Assembly (NCBI RefSeq): GCF_023078275.1
Contig: NC_062985.1
Location: 3,348,001-3,412,000 of the forward strand
Source of the DNA: Leguminivora glycinivorella
Taxonomy: Eukaryota > Arthropoda > Insecta > Lepidoptera > Tortricidae
Reading direction: 5' to 3'
Length of the DNA: 64,000 bases
Part shown: positions 53,546-62,690 of the stretch, piece after piece
Position numbering within the stretch: the stretch's first letter is position 1
Layout of the letters: each line of letters begins with the position of its first letter
Position numbers and translations under genes: made by a program
Notes under the pieces: generated by a model
Seen by the model: only the letters and a program-made list of their open reading frames with translations
Told to the model about the DNA's origin: nothing
Database searches by the model: none

Positions 53546-54669
53546 TGCGTAGGATGGCAGTTGATAATCCTTTAGTTGCTAACTCCTGGCGAACGGTTTT
53601 GCCTAAAGATAAAGTAAGAGAGGCCATGGCTGAGATTCATAACGGATTTCCGAACATTCACCCTGGAGTTATGAAAACTTATTTAAAATTGAGAAGTTTG
53701 TACTATTGGCCAAACATGTATCGCGATGTAACTGATTACCTTGCGGAGTGCCAAGTCTGTAAAGCGTACAAAATTTCTAACACACAGCCGCGTGGCCAAC
53801 AGCTTTATCCAAGATCTGTGTATGCTCCACTAGATTTAATTTCTATTGATTTGGTGGGTCCTCTTCCGGCAGCTTATTATGGGTATCGGTACATTTTAAC
53901 CATTGTTGACGTTTTTACGAAGTTTGTTTGGTTGGTTGCATTGAAAAGGGCCGATACAAGATCAATCACTGTCGCTTTGGAGTCAGAAGTAATATTGCGC
54001 TATGGAACGCCATCAAACGTTCTTTGTGATAACGCAACTGTTTTCCGAAGCAAGGCATTCGTGGATTTTTTAAAGTCATACGACATTCCAGGCCCATGCT
54101 ACACACCCTATTATTCGCCTCAGGCGAACGTCGCAGAGCGTTATAACCAAACCGTAATCACAACTCTCAGTATTTTGATAGGGAATGACAGTCGCACTTG
54201 GGCAAGGAATTTACCAAAAGTAGCATTATATTTAAATTCATGTGTGAGCCTCGCAACATCGTATACTCCTAATTTTTTAATGTATGGGCGTGAGATTGAG
54301 ACTTCGCGACAACGTGCTCGTACTCAGACTCCGGGTCCAGAGTTAGCTCAGAGTCGGTGTGATCGTGCCGTGAGTCTTATAGCGCTTCAAGACATTTATG
54401 CAAAAGTTGCAGATTCGTTGTTTATGTCATTCGAACGGAATGCGAGAACTTTTAATGAAAGAAGGAAAGCTGTTGTGTTACAGCCTGGAGAAATAGTATG
54501 GCGAAGGAATTTCCAGCGTTGTCCCGTTGGTGATGGAACTGGTGGAAAATTCGCTCCGCGGTTTATCTCTTGTCGAATAGTAAGGCGTATTTCGCCACAA
54601 GTTTATGAACTGGCAGACGTTGGTTCACCACATGTTGGTTTATATCACGTAAAAGATATCTTAAAATAG
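53545..54669 (+). CDS. Gypsy integrase
   Basis: 374 codons. HHCC zinc domain: IHPGVMKTYLKLRSLYYWP and ECQVCKAYK (about residues 30-75). Catalytic triad: ISIDLVGPLP (Asp), NVLCDNATVFRS (Asp), PQANVAERYNQT (Glu). C-terminal GPY/F-like module: GEIVWRRNFQRC, KFAPRFISCRIVRRI, YHVKDILK. It inserts the cDNA. It sits -1 relative to RT/RNase H; as RT and IN are one polyprotein in this family, either a base has been lost near 53540 or translation restarts at TAATG. Confidence 0.92.
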   Translation: MRRMAVDNPLVANSWRTVLPKDKVREAMAEIHNGFPNIHPGVMKTYLKLRSLYYWPNMYRDVTDYLAECQVCKAYKISNTQPRGQQLYPRSVYAPLDLISIDLVGPLPAAYYGYRYILTIVDVFTKFVWLVALKRADTRSITVALESEVILRYGTPSNVLCDNATVFRSKAFVDFLKSYDIPGPCYTPYYSPQANVAERYNQTVITTLSILIGNDSRTWARNLPKVALYLNSCVSLATSYTPNFLMYGREIETSRQRARTQTPGPELAQSRCDRAVSLIALQDIYAKVADSLFMSFERNARTFNERRKAVVLQPGEIVWRRNFQRCPVGDGTGGKFAPRFISCRIVRRISPQVYELADVGSPHVGLYHVKDILK

Positions 54670-54782
54670 CTTTGACATGTGGTTTGTTTTAATTTAGGTC
54701 TGTTTTATTGTGTACCATGATTCCTGTTGTGTGTTTTATAGCATTAAGAAAGCATATAAATGTTTTCTTATTTAATCGTAAA

Positions 54783-56273
54783 CTAGAACTTTCCTTTGCT
54801 AATCCGCGAATAGATAACGTGCAAGTCAATCAGTGCTAACCTGTTATAATTACTTGCGTATTTTTTACATGCAATTAATTTTCCCACCCTCCCACCGCAA
54901 AAATAAAAATAAATACGCAAATAAATATAACAACCCACCACCAAAAATACAAAACTCGACACGTGTTTCGCCTCTCTACGAGGCATCCTCAGGAGCTGAT
55001 GTTGACGGTCCGAAGTCCCGCAACTGACTGATCGTCCCCAGAATGGTCGGCCATATTTATACTTTGTCCACCCCCTACCAAGCAAGTTAGATGGAAAAAT
55101 TCGTAATAACGGCGATGACGCAACATTCAACTGCTCATTAAGGATTAACCCCCTATTGTTGTACCTAATTATCTCCAACTGTTCCAGAACCCCCAAACGC
55201 AGCCCTTTCTCACATACATGTAAAACATCAAAAGAATGATTCTCTGATACAGTATGGTCACTCTCTATCAAATGCTTTGCAAAATTGGATCTCTCTGGAT
55301 GGTTGTGCCTGTATGATGCCATATGCTCCTTATACCTAGTAGTGAAATTGCGGCCCGTTTGGCCCACGTACACTTTGTTACAAACATCACAGCTCAACTT
55401 ATAAACCCCAGATTTTTTCCCTTTCTCGATCCTATCTTTGCCGTTACAAAGCTTGGAGTGCAAAGTGTTATTTGTCCTAAAGGCCACAGGAATGCCGTTT
55501 GACTTCAAAATCTTATAAATGTCCTCTGACACTTTGCCAACATAAGTAATGCTCGCTTGACACCTCTTAACCGGTTCAGAAGGACGTGCCGCATACAACA
55601 TATTGTTAACCATAACCATTCGCTTCTTTCTGATGATGCCATCAACGATTGATTTATCATAACCGTTCGAAACTGCCAAGTGGTAAATATTGTCCAATTC
55701 GGCTCGATAGTGTTCTTCAGAAAGAGGCACAGACAACATCCTATGCACATAACAGTGAAAAGCGGCCAACCTATGCTGCCAAGGGTGTGTAGAAGAAGCT
55801 GGTATAACTGTATCAGTATGTGTAGGCTTGCGGTAAATTTGAAATTGATGGCTATTATTAACTCTAGTAATGGTCAAATCTAGAAAATTCAATGACTTGT
55901 CTTGCTCTAGTTCCTTTTTAAACTTGATCTTTGGATGTTTACTATTAAGCCCAGTAACAAATTCATCCAGCAGGTCCATACTCCCCGTCCAACAAATAAT
56001 CAAATCATCTACGTATCTGAAGTAATACAATATACTATCATTCCCTGCAATATGCTGGTTCTCAAAGTGGTCCATAAAGATATCCGCCATTAAAGGACTC
56101 AGTGGAGAACCCATGGCTAAACCATCACTTTGCAAATAATACTGTCCCCCGAATCTAAAATAATTATGTTTCATACATATAGCAGTTAGATCTATCAACT
56201 CATCTACCTCCCCTGGATGTAAACGTTGCTTTTCAAACAGCTCCTGAGGATGCCTCGTAGAGAGGCGAAACAC
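54783..56273 (-). pseudogene. Truncated inverted Penelope RT/GIY-YIG copy
   Basis: The minus frame begins in its partner's repeat and joins the Penelope protein at FEKQRLHPGEVDELIDL, then has the YVDD box (YYFRYVDDLIICW), KPTHTDTVIPASS, and GIY-YIG (GVYKLSCDVCNKVYVGQTGR). The N-terminal ~425 residues of the full protein are missing. It has one residue change noted (S for N in GND(S/N)ILYYF). Five G instead of six near 55070 shifts its end, so it reads through the terminal repeat. Confidence 0.88.
54958..54992 (-). ncRNA. Hammerhead-ribozyme-like motif, copy 1
   Basis: Reverse complement of the motif described at 56244-56278: CTGAGGA core, GCCTC/GAGGC stem, GAAAC, then ACACGTGTC. Located in the pLTR of the truncated copy. 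Confidence 0.7.
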
Positions 56274-56504
56274 GTGTCGAGTTTTGTATTTTTGGTGGTG
56301 GGTTGTTATATTTATTTGCGTATTTATTTTTATTTTTGCGGTGGGAGGGTGGGAAAATTAATTGCATGTAAAAAATACGCAAGTAATTATAACAGGTTAG
56401 CACTGATTGACTTGCACGTTATCTATTCGCGGATTAGCAAAGGAAAGTTCTAGTTTACGATTAACATGGATTTCCGCAAAGTAACGCCTGATTCCATCGA
56501 TTTA
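56241..56504 (+). repeat. Penelope 5' pLTR unit
   Basis: A 263-bp block repeated at 58993-59255. It starts CTCCTGAGGATGCCTCGTAG, carries the ribozyme-like motif, and runs into the first 13 codons of the ORF. The left junction with the inverted copy shares CAG, a likely microhomology. Confidence 0.85.
56244..56278 (+). ncRNA. Hammerhead-ribozyme-like motif, copy 2
   Basis: CTGA-G-GA matches the conserved CUGA-N-GA core. Next, one T, then a GCCTC-GTAGA-GAGGC hairpin (stem II), GAAAC, and the palindromic ACACGTGT then C (stem III with cleavage after GTC/GTC-like position). AGCTC just before and GAGTT just after can form stem I. Very short stem III of this kind is known in Penelope ribozymes, which may act as dimers. 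It would cut transcripts at unit borders. Confidence 0.75.
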
Positions 56505-58931
56505 TTGAAAACGGCTAGCGTGGCCGAACAGGCACGACTTTATGTCAAACTAACCAAACAACAGCGTGCAGCTGTCCAGAATGTGTGGTTTAATCAACAG
56601 TGCAAGCGTTTGAACGTTGTGCCTAATTACATCCAGTTGCGTTGTAGTAGCAATTCGAGGGCTGCTAAGTTGGCTGTTAGTAGGGCTCAGAGAATTTGGT
56701 TGAACGAAGAATCTCGCCATTGGTTTTCGGTTAGAGATAATTTGAAACTGCATCTTAAAGTGTTGTATTCTGAACTCTCATTTAAGTTGCATAATCTCGA
56801 GTTTGATATCCTAGACCAAAAGGCGAGATACTTTGCTTCTGAACTTGCACATGAGATGTATACTACTCAGCTAAACAAATTGCGTAGGTTAACGGAGTCG
56901 AGTTCGAGTTCGTTTTTGAGGGGGAGGGAAACGGAACCAACACCTCATCATGACTTCCATCCTCGTGTGAAAAATTTAACTGATGTGGAGTTTTCGGAGA
57001 ATGAAGTAGAGCTGTTAGGAAAAGGGTTGAAATATAATTTCCAGCCAAAAATAACACAGGGGACGTTAGAGAATTTGGCTGTGGATTCAGAGGTAGCGAT
57101 AGTGCGGGGCCGTGGTGATTTAGATACCAAGACCATGGTGGCCAATGTTATTAAGAGTACTGTTCCGGCACAGGGTGGTGGATTTAGTTCTGATGGTTTG
57201 GCACTGAGAACTATTCAACAGAAAGTGCGAGAAAATGATTTGGTAGTTTCGAAAGCAGACAAAGGAAATTGCATTGTTATTATGGAGAAAGGAAGTTATA
57301 ATCAGAAAGTTCTTGATCTGATTCAAGGTGATGGCTTTTCGAGTTTGCAGAGAGACCCAACTCCAGGATTCCAGAAAGATCTGAGACAGGCAATTAAGAA
57401 CTCTATGTTTGTTTTTGAAACTGAACATCAGAAGAGCATGGTTGTGCCAATGAATCCACGAGCTCCTATTCTTTATGGGCTACCTAAGATTCATAAGGAT
57501 AACATTCCAGTTCGTCCAGTGGTCTCATATTTGGGTGCACCAACTTATAATCTAGCTAAGAGGTTGAATCACATTATTAGAGAAAAGTCTCAGTTCCGGC
57601 CGAAGTTTTGTTTGAGGAATAGTTTGCAGTTAATAGAAAAGATCAAAGATATTATTAATCCAGATAATGCTGTCTTGCTTTCGTTGGATGTAGATAGTTT
57701 GTTTACGAATGTGCCGTATGGGGAGACTTTGGATATTCTAAGGGACCTGTTTGAAAAGCAACGTTTACATCCAGGGGAGGTAGATGAGTTGATAGATCTA
57801 ACTGCTATATGTATGAAACATAATTATTTTAGATTCGGGGGACAGTATTATTTGCAAAGTGATGGTTTAGCCATGGGTTCTCCACTGAGTCCTTTAATGG
57901 CGGATATCTTTATGGACCACTTTGAGAACCAGCATATTGCAGGGAATGATAATATATTGTATTACTTCAGATACGTAGATGATTTGATTATTTGTTGGAC
58001 GGGGAGTATGGACCTGCTGGATGAATTTGTTACTGGGCTTAATAGTAAACATCCAAAGATCAAGTTTAAAAAGGAACTAGAGCAAGACAAGTCATTGAAT
58101 TTTCTAGATTTGACCATTACTAGAGTTAATAATAGCCATCAATTTCAAATTTACCGCAAGCCTACACATACTGATACAGTTATACCAGCTTCTTCTACAC
58201 ACCCTTGGCAGCATAGGTTGGCCGCTTTTCACTGTTATGTGCATAGGATGTTGTCTGTGCCTCTTTCTGAAGAACACTATCGAGCCGAATTGGACAATAT
58301 TTACCACTTGGCAGTTTCGAACGGTTATGATAAATCAATCGTTGATGGCATCATCAGAAAGAAGCGAATGGTTATGGTTAACAATATGTTGTATGCGGCA
58401 CGTCCTTCTGAACCGGTTAAGAGGTGTCAAGCGAGCATTACTTATGTTGGCAAAGTGTCAGAGGACATTTATAAGATTTTGAAGTCAAACGGCATTCCTG
58501 TGGCCTTTAGGACAAATAACACTTTGCACTCCAAGCTTTGTAACGGCAAAGATAGGATCGAGAAAGGGAAAAAATCTGGGGTTTATAAGTTGAGCTGTGA
58601 TGTTTGTAACAAAGTGTACGTGGGCCAAACGGGCCGCAATTTCACTACTAGGTATAAGGAGCATATGGCATCATACAGGCACAACCATCCAGAGAGATCC
58701 AATTTTGCAAAGCATTTGATAGAGAGTGACCATACTGTATCAGAGAATCATTCTTTTGATGTTTTACATGTATGTGAGAAAGGGCTGCGTTTGGGGGTTC
58801 TGGAACAGTTGGAGATAATTAGGTACAACAATAGGGGGTTAATCCTTAATGAGCAGTTGAATGTTGCGTCATCGCCGTTATTACGAATTTTTCCATCTAA
58901 CTTGCTTGGTAGGGGGGTGGACAAAGTATAA
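56466..58931 (+). CDS. Penelope-like RT with GIY-YIG endonuclease, full length
   Basis: 821 codons, uninterrupted. An N-terminal region of about 250 residues without a clear motif. RT: VVSKADKGNCIVIMEKGSYN (about 260), APILYGLPKIHKDNIPVRPV (about 335), LLSLDVDSLFTNVPYGE (first Asp, about 405), LAMGSPLSPLMADIFMDHF, YYFRYVDDLIICW (YVDD, about 503). GIY-YIG endonuclease: GVYKLSCDVCNKVYVGQTGR (about 702-721, with a CxxC in the linker) and SNFAKHLIESDHT. It would reverse transcribe its RNA at a nick it makes. Start: first ATG, just after the pLTR. Apparently intact. Confidence 0.93.
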   Translation: MDFRKVTPDSIDLLKTASVAEQARLYVKLTKQQRAAVQNVWFNQQCKRLNVVPNYIQLRCSSNSRAAKLAVSRAQRIWLNEESRHWFSVRDNLKLHLKVLYSELSFKLHNLEFDILDQKARYFASELAHEMYTTQLNKLRRLTESSSSSFLRGRETEPTPHHDFHPRVKNLTDVEFSENEVELLGKGLKYNFQPKITQGTLENLAVDSEVAIVRGRGDLDTKTMVANVIKSTVPAQGGGFSSDGLALRTIQQKVRENDLVVSKADKGNCIVIMEKGSYNQKVLDLIQGDGFSSLQRDPTPGFQKDLRQAIKNSMFVFETEHQKSMVVPMNPRAPILYGLPKIHKDNIPVRPVVSYLGAPTYNLAKRLNHIIREKSQFRPKFCLRNSLQLIEKIKDIINPDNAVLLSLDVDSLFTNVPYGETLDILRDLFEKQRLHPGEVDELIDLTAICMKHNYFRFGGQYYLQSDGLAMGSPLSPLMADIFMDHFENQHIAGNDNILYYFRYVDDLIICWTGSMDLLDEFVTGLNSKHPKIKFKKELEQDKSLNFLDLTITRVNNSHQFQIYRKPTHTDTVIPASSTHPWQHRLAAFHCYVHRMLSVPLSEEHYRAELDNIYHLAVSNGYDKSIVDGIIRKKRMVMVNNMLYAARPSEPVKRCQASITYVGKVSEDIYKILKSNGIPVAFRTNNTLHSKLCNGKDRIEKGKKSGVYKLSCDVCNKVYVGQTGRNFTTRYKEHMASYRHNHPERSNFAKHLIESDHTVSENHSFDVLHVCEKGLRLGVLEQLEIIRYNNRGLILNEQLNVASSPLLRIFPSNLLGRGVDKV

Positions 58932-58992
58932 ATATGGCCGACCATTCTGGGGACGATCAGTCAGTTGCGGGACTTCGGACCGTCAACATCAG

Positions 58993-59255
58993 CTCCTGAG
59001 GATGCCTCGTAGAGAGGCGAAACACGTGTCGAGTTTTGTATTTTTGGTGGTGGGTTGTTATATTTATTTGCGTATTTATTTTTATTTTTGCGGTGGGAGG
59101 GTGGGAAAATTAATTGCATGTAAAAAATACGCAAGTAATTATAACAGGTTAGCACTGATTGACTTGCACGTTATCTATTCGCGGATTAGCAAAGGAAAGT
59201 TCTAGTTTACGATTAACATGGATTTCCGCAAAGTAACGCCTGATTCCATCGATTT
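58993..59255 (+). repeat. Penelope 3' pLTR
   Basis: Repeat of 56241-56504, ending ACGCCTGATTCCATCGATTT, i.e. inside the start of the ORF. Flanked right by the 14-bp duplication. Confidence 0.85.
58996..59030 (+). ncRNA. Hammerhead-ribozyme-like motif, copy 3
   Basis: Same sequence as 56244-56278. Stem I here is formed with the natural upstream sequence (CATCAGCTC). Confidence 0.75.
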
Positions 59256-59269
59256 ATGTTTTCTTATTT

Positions 59270-59443
59270 GTTTTTTTTTTTTATTATTGCCCACAGGCAA
59301 CATCTTTTTATTAGTCTTTGGTGCTGTTCCCGTTACTTATATCTGTAGGCATTCACGTCTATCAATTTGTTAATTTGATATGTCGAGATACTTTCCATAA
59401 CATATATTCATACGCATATTTTTTGCGTATGTTGGAGGATATC
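59270..59443 (+). other. Gypsy 3' untranslated segment
   Basis: AT-rich, no envelope-like frame. A purine-rich GTTGGAGGAT at about 59431-59440 precedes the 3' LTR and may be the polypurine tract. Confidence 0.55.
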
Positions 59444-60375
59444 TGCAGCATAATGCTTGGTAAGAAACCTTTTTTTTTAATGCTTCCGACTTCAATGACT
59501 TGAAATGAATTTAAGTTGACAGAGAGGAAATGAGGAAAATAAAATAAAAGTTGTCATTGAGAGATGTCAAAAACAGAAAATCATTTCATTGGTTTTGCAT
59601 TTTGGTTTTTGCATTGTTGTTTTAAGTGAGTGTAAAAAGGAGAATTCTACGAATATTGGTCGGAGAAACCGCTTTTTATCGCGGGTAAGCTATGAATAGT
59701 TTTCTTTGTTAACTAAATTAAATTTTTCTTACATTCAAAATCAAAAGTATACATTGGAAATTTTCCTCGTCCTCAGTTTTTCCCTTCGGGAGTTAAGTAT
59801 AAAGACGACTGTGGTGCTGGCCAAGCACATGGAAAGCGGATAATATCCACTAACGCTAACGGTTGATACACCGCAGCCGCGCCATCAGTCCAAAGAGAGC
59901 ACGGGCCAATTTTGCTGGCTGACTCCTTACCTACACTTAAGTAAAGAAGTTGCATGCACCGCCGCTGTCACTGGCCTGCGGAAGTGACCTTATCATTTTA
60001 TTTGTGCCTTTTTTTTAAAACGAGTTTTTTTAGTAGTTTAGTTTTATGTCAAATTTCTGTCCTTTTCTGTCATAGTACGCTGCCTTACACCTGAAATGTT
60101 AACTTACTGGTACCAGTAGGGAACAGGGTAGGAAGGCGATCTTTATAATCTTGACTCATATTATTATAATATTCTTTATAGTGTAAAATTTTGATTCCTA
60201 CAGATCTAAAATCTAATTTGATTCCATTTCGTAACTTTTGATTTCTGAGATGGTAAATCTGATTTCACGGTTTCTCCAATTTTCGTGGTTTTTCCTTGTA
60301 TAATATAAAGTAATTTGTAAAATAAATTGTTTCTTTCTAGTGGCACAAATTATTTATTTTATTTTATTTGCTACA
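59444..60375 (+). repeat. Gypsy 3' LTR
   Basis: 932 bp, same length as the 5' LTR. Differences noticed: TTAAATTTTT for TTACATTTTT, and AAGACGACTG for AAGACTACTG. Roughly 0.2 percent divergence. Confidence 0.93.
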
Positions 60376-60379
60376 CTAC

Positions 60380-60892
60380 TTATTATTATTTATTTTTGTT
60401 TTAATTGTGTAATTTTGGTGTGTGCAAACAAACAAATGATTATCTATCTTATATATCTATCTATCATTAATATCATTTTGTTTTTTTTAATTTTGCACTT
60501 ACACGTAACGTAACTTACGTTAAGTAATTGTAAAACCTGCTCTTACAAGTATATGATACTTTTGCCCCTTTTTAGGGTTCCGTATTTATTTAAAACCTTA
60601 TTTTTGAAAAGTACCTACTTATTCGGGACATCAAGATAATTAAGGATAATTAGACTACGCCTATCTTTATCATCCCCATTAAAATTTAATTATTTAATAG
60701 GTGCCAATAAAATGATGTTTTCTTATTTAAATATTGTGTTAAGTCTAAAATAAGTTGAAATCTAGAAAAAAAATATTATCCTTTCGTCTATGGTATGAAC
60801 CGGCACCGAGTAATCTTAAACTTAATTCTTTTTCTTCAAGATCTCAATTCAAACATACATTTTTGACAAGCCACATATCATCTTCTTCACTG
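60380..60892. other. No recognisable feature
   Basis: AT-rich; a scrap TTTTTAGGGTTCCGTA at 60572-60590 is the start of the ~550-bp hairpin-ended family. Confidence 0.4.
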
Positions 60893-61033
60893 ACGACCGG
60901 TCTGGCCTAGCGCGTAGTGACCCTGCCTGCCAAGCCGCGGTCCCGGGTTCGAATCCCGGTAAGGGCATTTATTTGTGTGATAAGCTACAGATATTTGTTC
61001 CTGAGTCATGGATGTTTTCTATGCATATAAGTA

Positions 61034-61490
61034 CTAGCTTTTACCCGCGGCTTCGCTCGCGTTAGAAAGAGACAAAAAGTAGCCTATGTCACCCCATTAG
61101 AAACTTGTACATTCCCTGTTGCTGTGTTAAGTACACAGCAAAAAGGAGTGTACAAGCTCTAAGGAGGGTTCGGGTTGCCGACGAACGACGGACAATATAC
61201 GGAACAAGTTAGTTCCGTCAATTCGTCGCTTCTTACCCGCGGCTTCGCTCGCGTAAGAAAGAGACAAAAAGTAGCCTATGCCACCCCATTAGAAACTTGT
61301 ACATTCCCTTTTGCTGTGTTAAGTACACAGCAAAAAGGAGTGTACAAGCTCTAAGGAGGGTTCGGGTTGCCGACGGACGACGGACAATATACGGAACAAG
61401 TTAGTTCCGTCAATTCGTCGCTTCGTTTTGCCATGAAAGACGAACAAACAAAAGACACACACACATTCCCATTTATAATATTAGTATGGA
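61034..61490 (-). mobile_element. Lep1-like Helitron with internal tandem duplication
   Basis: Reverse orientation: CTAGCTTTTACCCGCGGCTT at left preceded by A, ATAATATTAGTATGGA at right followed by T. A ~190-bp segment (ACCCGCGGCTTCGCTCGCGT to CAATTCGTCGCTTC) is present twice, 61042-61230 and 61234-61425, with few differences. Confidence 0.8.
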
Positions 61491-61517
61491 TATATTTATC
61501 TATATATGTATATCGTC

Positions 61518-61590
61518 AATAAGAGTTTATTTGGAGCTCGTCAAAAATCAAAAAGGTAATCACGGTCTATATCCCGGTCAATATAAGTCT
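61518..61590. repeat. 73-bp insertion with 13-bp target duplication
   Basis: TATGTATATCGTC flanks it (61505-61517, 61591-61603); other SINE copies have one. The inserted sequence contains ACGAGCTCC (inverse) and AGACCGTGATTACC (inverse). Probably a truncated retroposon. Confidence 0.75.
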
Positions 61591-61676
61591 TATGTATATC
61601 GTCGCCTAGCACCCACAGTACAAGCTTTGCTTAGTTTGAGGCTAGGTTGATCTGTGTATTTATTTTTTTATTTATT

Positions 61677-62096
61677 TTCAGTCTTCTTGTAGCCTCATGT
61701 TACACCGTGTATAAAAGGGACCTTAGGGCTATAGGTGCTTGCGTTACGGAGTTTCATTAGTATCTATTGGAGCACTGTTATCCTACATTGTACCTAGGTA
61801 ATGTGATTTGGTATCTAATAGAATTCAATGGTGGGATAAGTAGAGTAAGGTAGGGTAACTGTGCGCGGCGGGTAAGTGTACGCAACTCTTTCATTTATTG
61901 TTGGAGAGAGAAGTTTATAATATGTGTATACAAATTAAAGATATGTTGGTGAATAATTAGTTCATATGAAAAAATCCTGACAGAATCATTCGTGTAGTTA
62001 CACGTAAAAAAAATTGTGCTTTAGAAGTAAAAATTGTTGTCACAACGAAAGTTGTCCCGATAAATGTTTTTTTTTTCTGTTAGCTCTGTTGTAAGT

Positions 62097-62128
<32 letters not shown>

Positions 62129-62445
62129 TGTGTTGTTCTTTGTTTAGTACATTTGAAGCCATGTTATGTCTCAAAAGTCCACAAACTTATTATACCTTAC
62201 ACTTACCTCATTCCTACTGCGGATAAGTGTGCGCATTGTGAGATCATTGAATTAAAGAGATTTCCATACTCTCGTTTACTATAAGTAACTAATAAAACAA
62301 AATAAATCACTGAAACTTTTTATTTTTTTATTACTTCATTTCCAAGATATTGAGTTTTAGACTCAAAACCGCTTTTTGGGTAAAATAACAGACGGTAGGT
62401 ACTTATTTTCAGGTAAAGATATCAAATATACCTGTGTGATATGCC
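61677..62445. repeat. Spacer with (GA)n microsatellite
   Basis: (AG)n at 62100-62128. Short poly-T/A runs. Otherwise nothing recognised. Confidence 0.5.
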
Positions 62446-62690
62446 TGTGTGGTGACGGGTTAAGAATTTCACCACTCCCTTTCTTCCCGTGGGTGTCGTA
62501 GAAGGCGACTGTGGGATGTGGGTTAAATTGTGGCGTAGGCGAGAGGCTGGCAACCTGTCACTGCAATGTCACAGTTTCGTTTTCTTTCAATCCCTTATTT
62601 GCCAAGAGTGGCACTGAAGCTTTAGTAGTTTCATGTGTTCTGCCTACCCCTGTATGGGATACAGGCGTGATTGTATGTATGTGTGTGTAA
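62446..62690 (+). repeat. LINE 3' terminal fragment (family Z), copy 3
   Basis: GGTGACGGGTTAAGAATTTC, GGGTGTCGTAGAAGGCGACT, GGCAACCTGTCACTGCAATG, TTTGCCAAGAGTGGCACTGA, GATACAGGCGTGATTGTATG and a (TGTA/TG)n end. The fullest copy of three (also 38220, 49141). Likely a LINE 3' end; clade not certain. Confidence 0.65.

Larger units (their letters stand above)
54774..59255. mobile_element. Penelope-like composite inserted in the Gypsy 3' region
   Basis: Two parts: an inverted, 5'-truncated copy (54774-56240, minus) and a full unit (56241-59255, plus) with terminal repeats (pLTR) at both ends. A 14-bp ATGTTTTCTTATTT lies on either side (54760-54773, 59256-59269). Tandem/inverted, truncated copies next to a full unit are typical of Penelope insertions. 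The two copies are almost identical, so they likely arrived together. Confidence 0.9.
49536..60375 (+). mobile_element. Complete Ty3/Gypsy LTR retrotransposon with nested Penelope element
   Basis: LTRs of 932 bp at both ends (two differences seen), TG...CA termini, and CTAC duplicated outside (49532-49535, 60376-60379). Primer site TGGCGCCCGAAC at 50472, five bases after the LTR, matches the tRNA-Lys type. Coding order is gag, protease, RT/RNase H, integrase. No envelope frame is present. Without the 4,482-bp Penelope insert and one copy of its 14-bp duplication it would be about 6.34 kb. Probably a recent insertion. Confidence 0.93.
60893..61676 (+). repeat. SINE family A split by Helitron and 73-bp insert
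   Basis: Head GACCGGTCTGGCCTAGCGCG with B box CGGGTTCGAATCCCGG. Body to ATGCATATAAGTA (61033). Rest at 61491-61517 and 61604-61676 (GCCTAGCACCCACAGTACAA to the AT tail). This is the best-preserved head of the family. Confidence 0.85.

Noticed and set aside
56226..56453. 75-codon frame repeated at 58861-59205 and in the inverted copy
   Set aside because: It lies in the Penelope terminal repeat; identity reflects the repeat, not protein conservation.
59270..59443. Possible envelope gene after Gypsy integrase
   Set aside because: Apart from the Penelope insert there are only ~270 bp between integrase and the 3' LTR, with no long frame.
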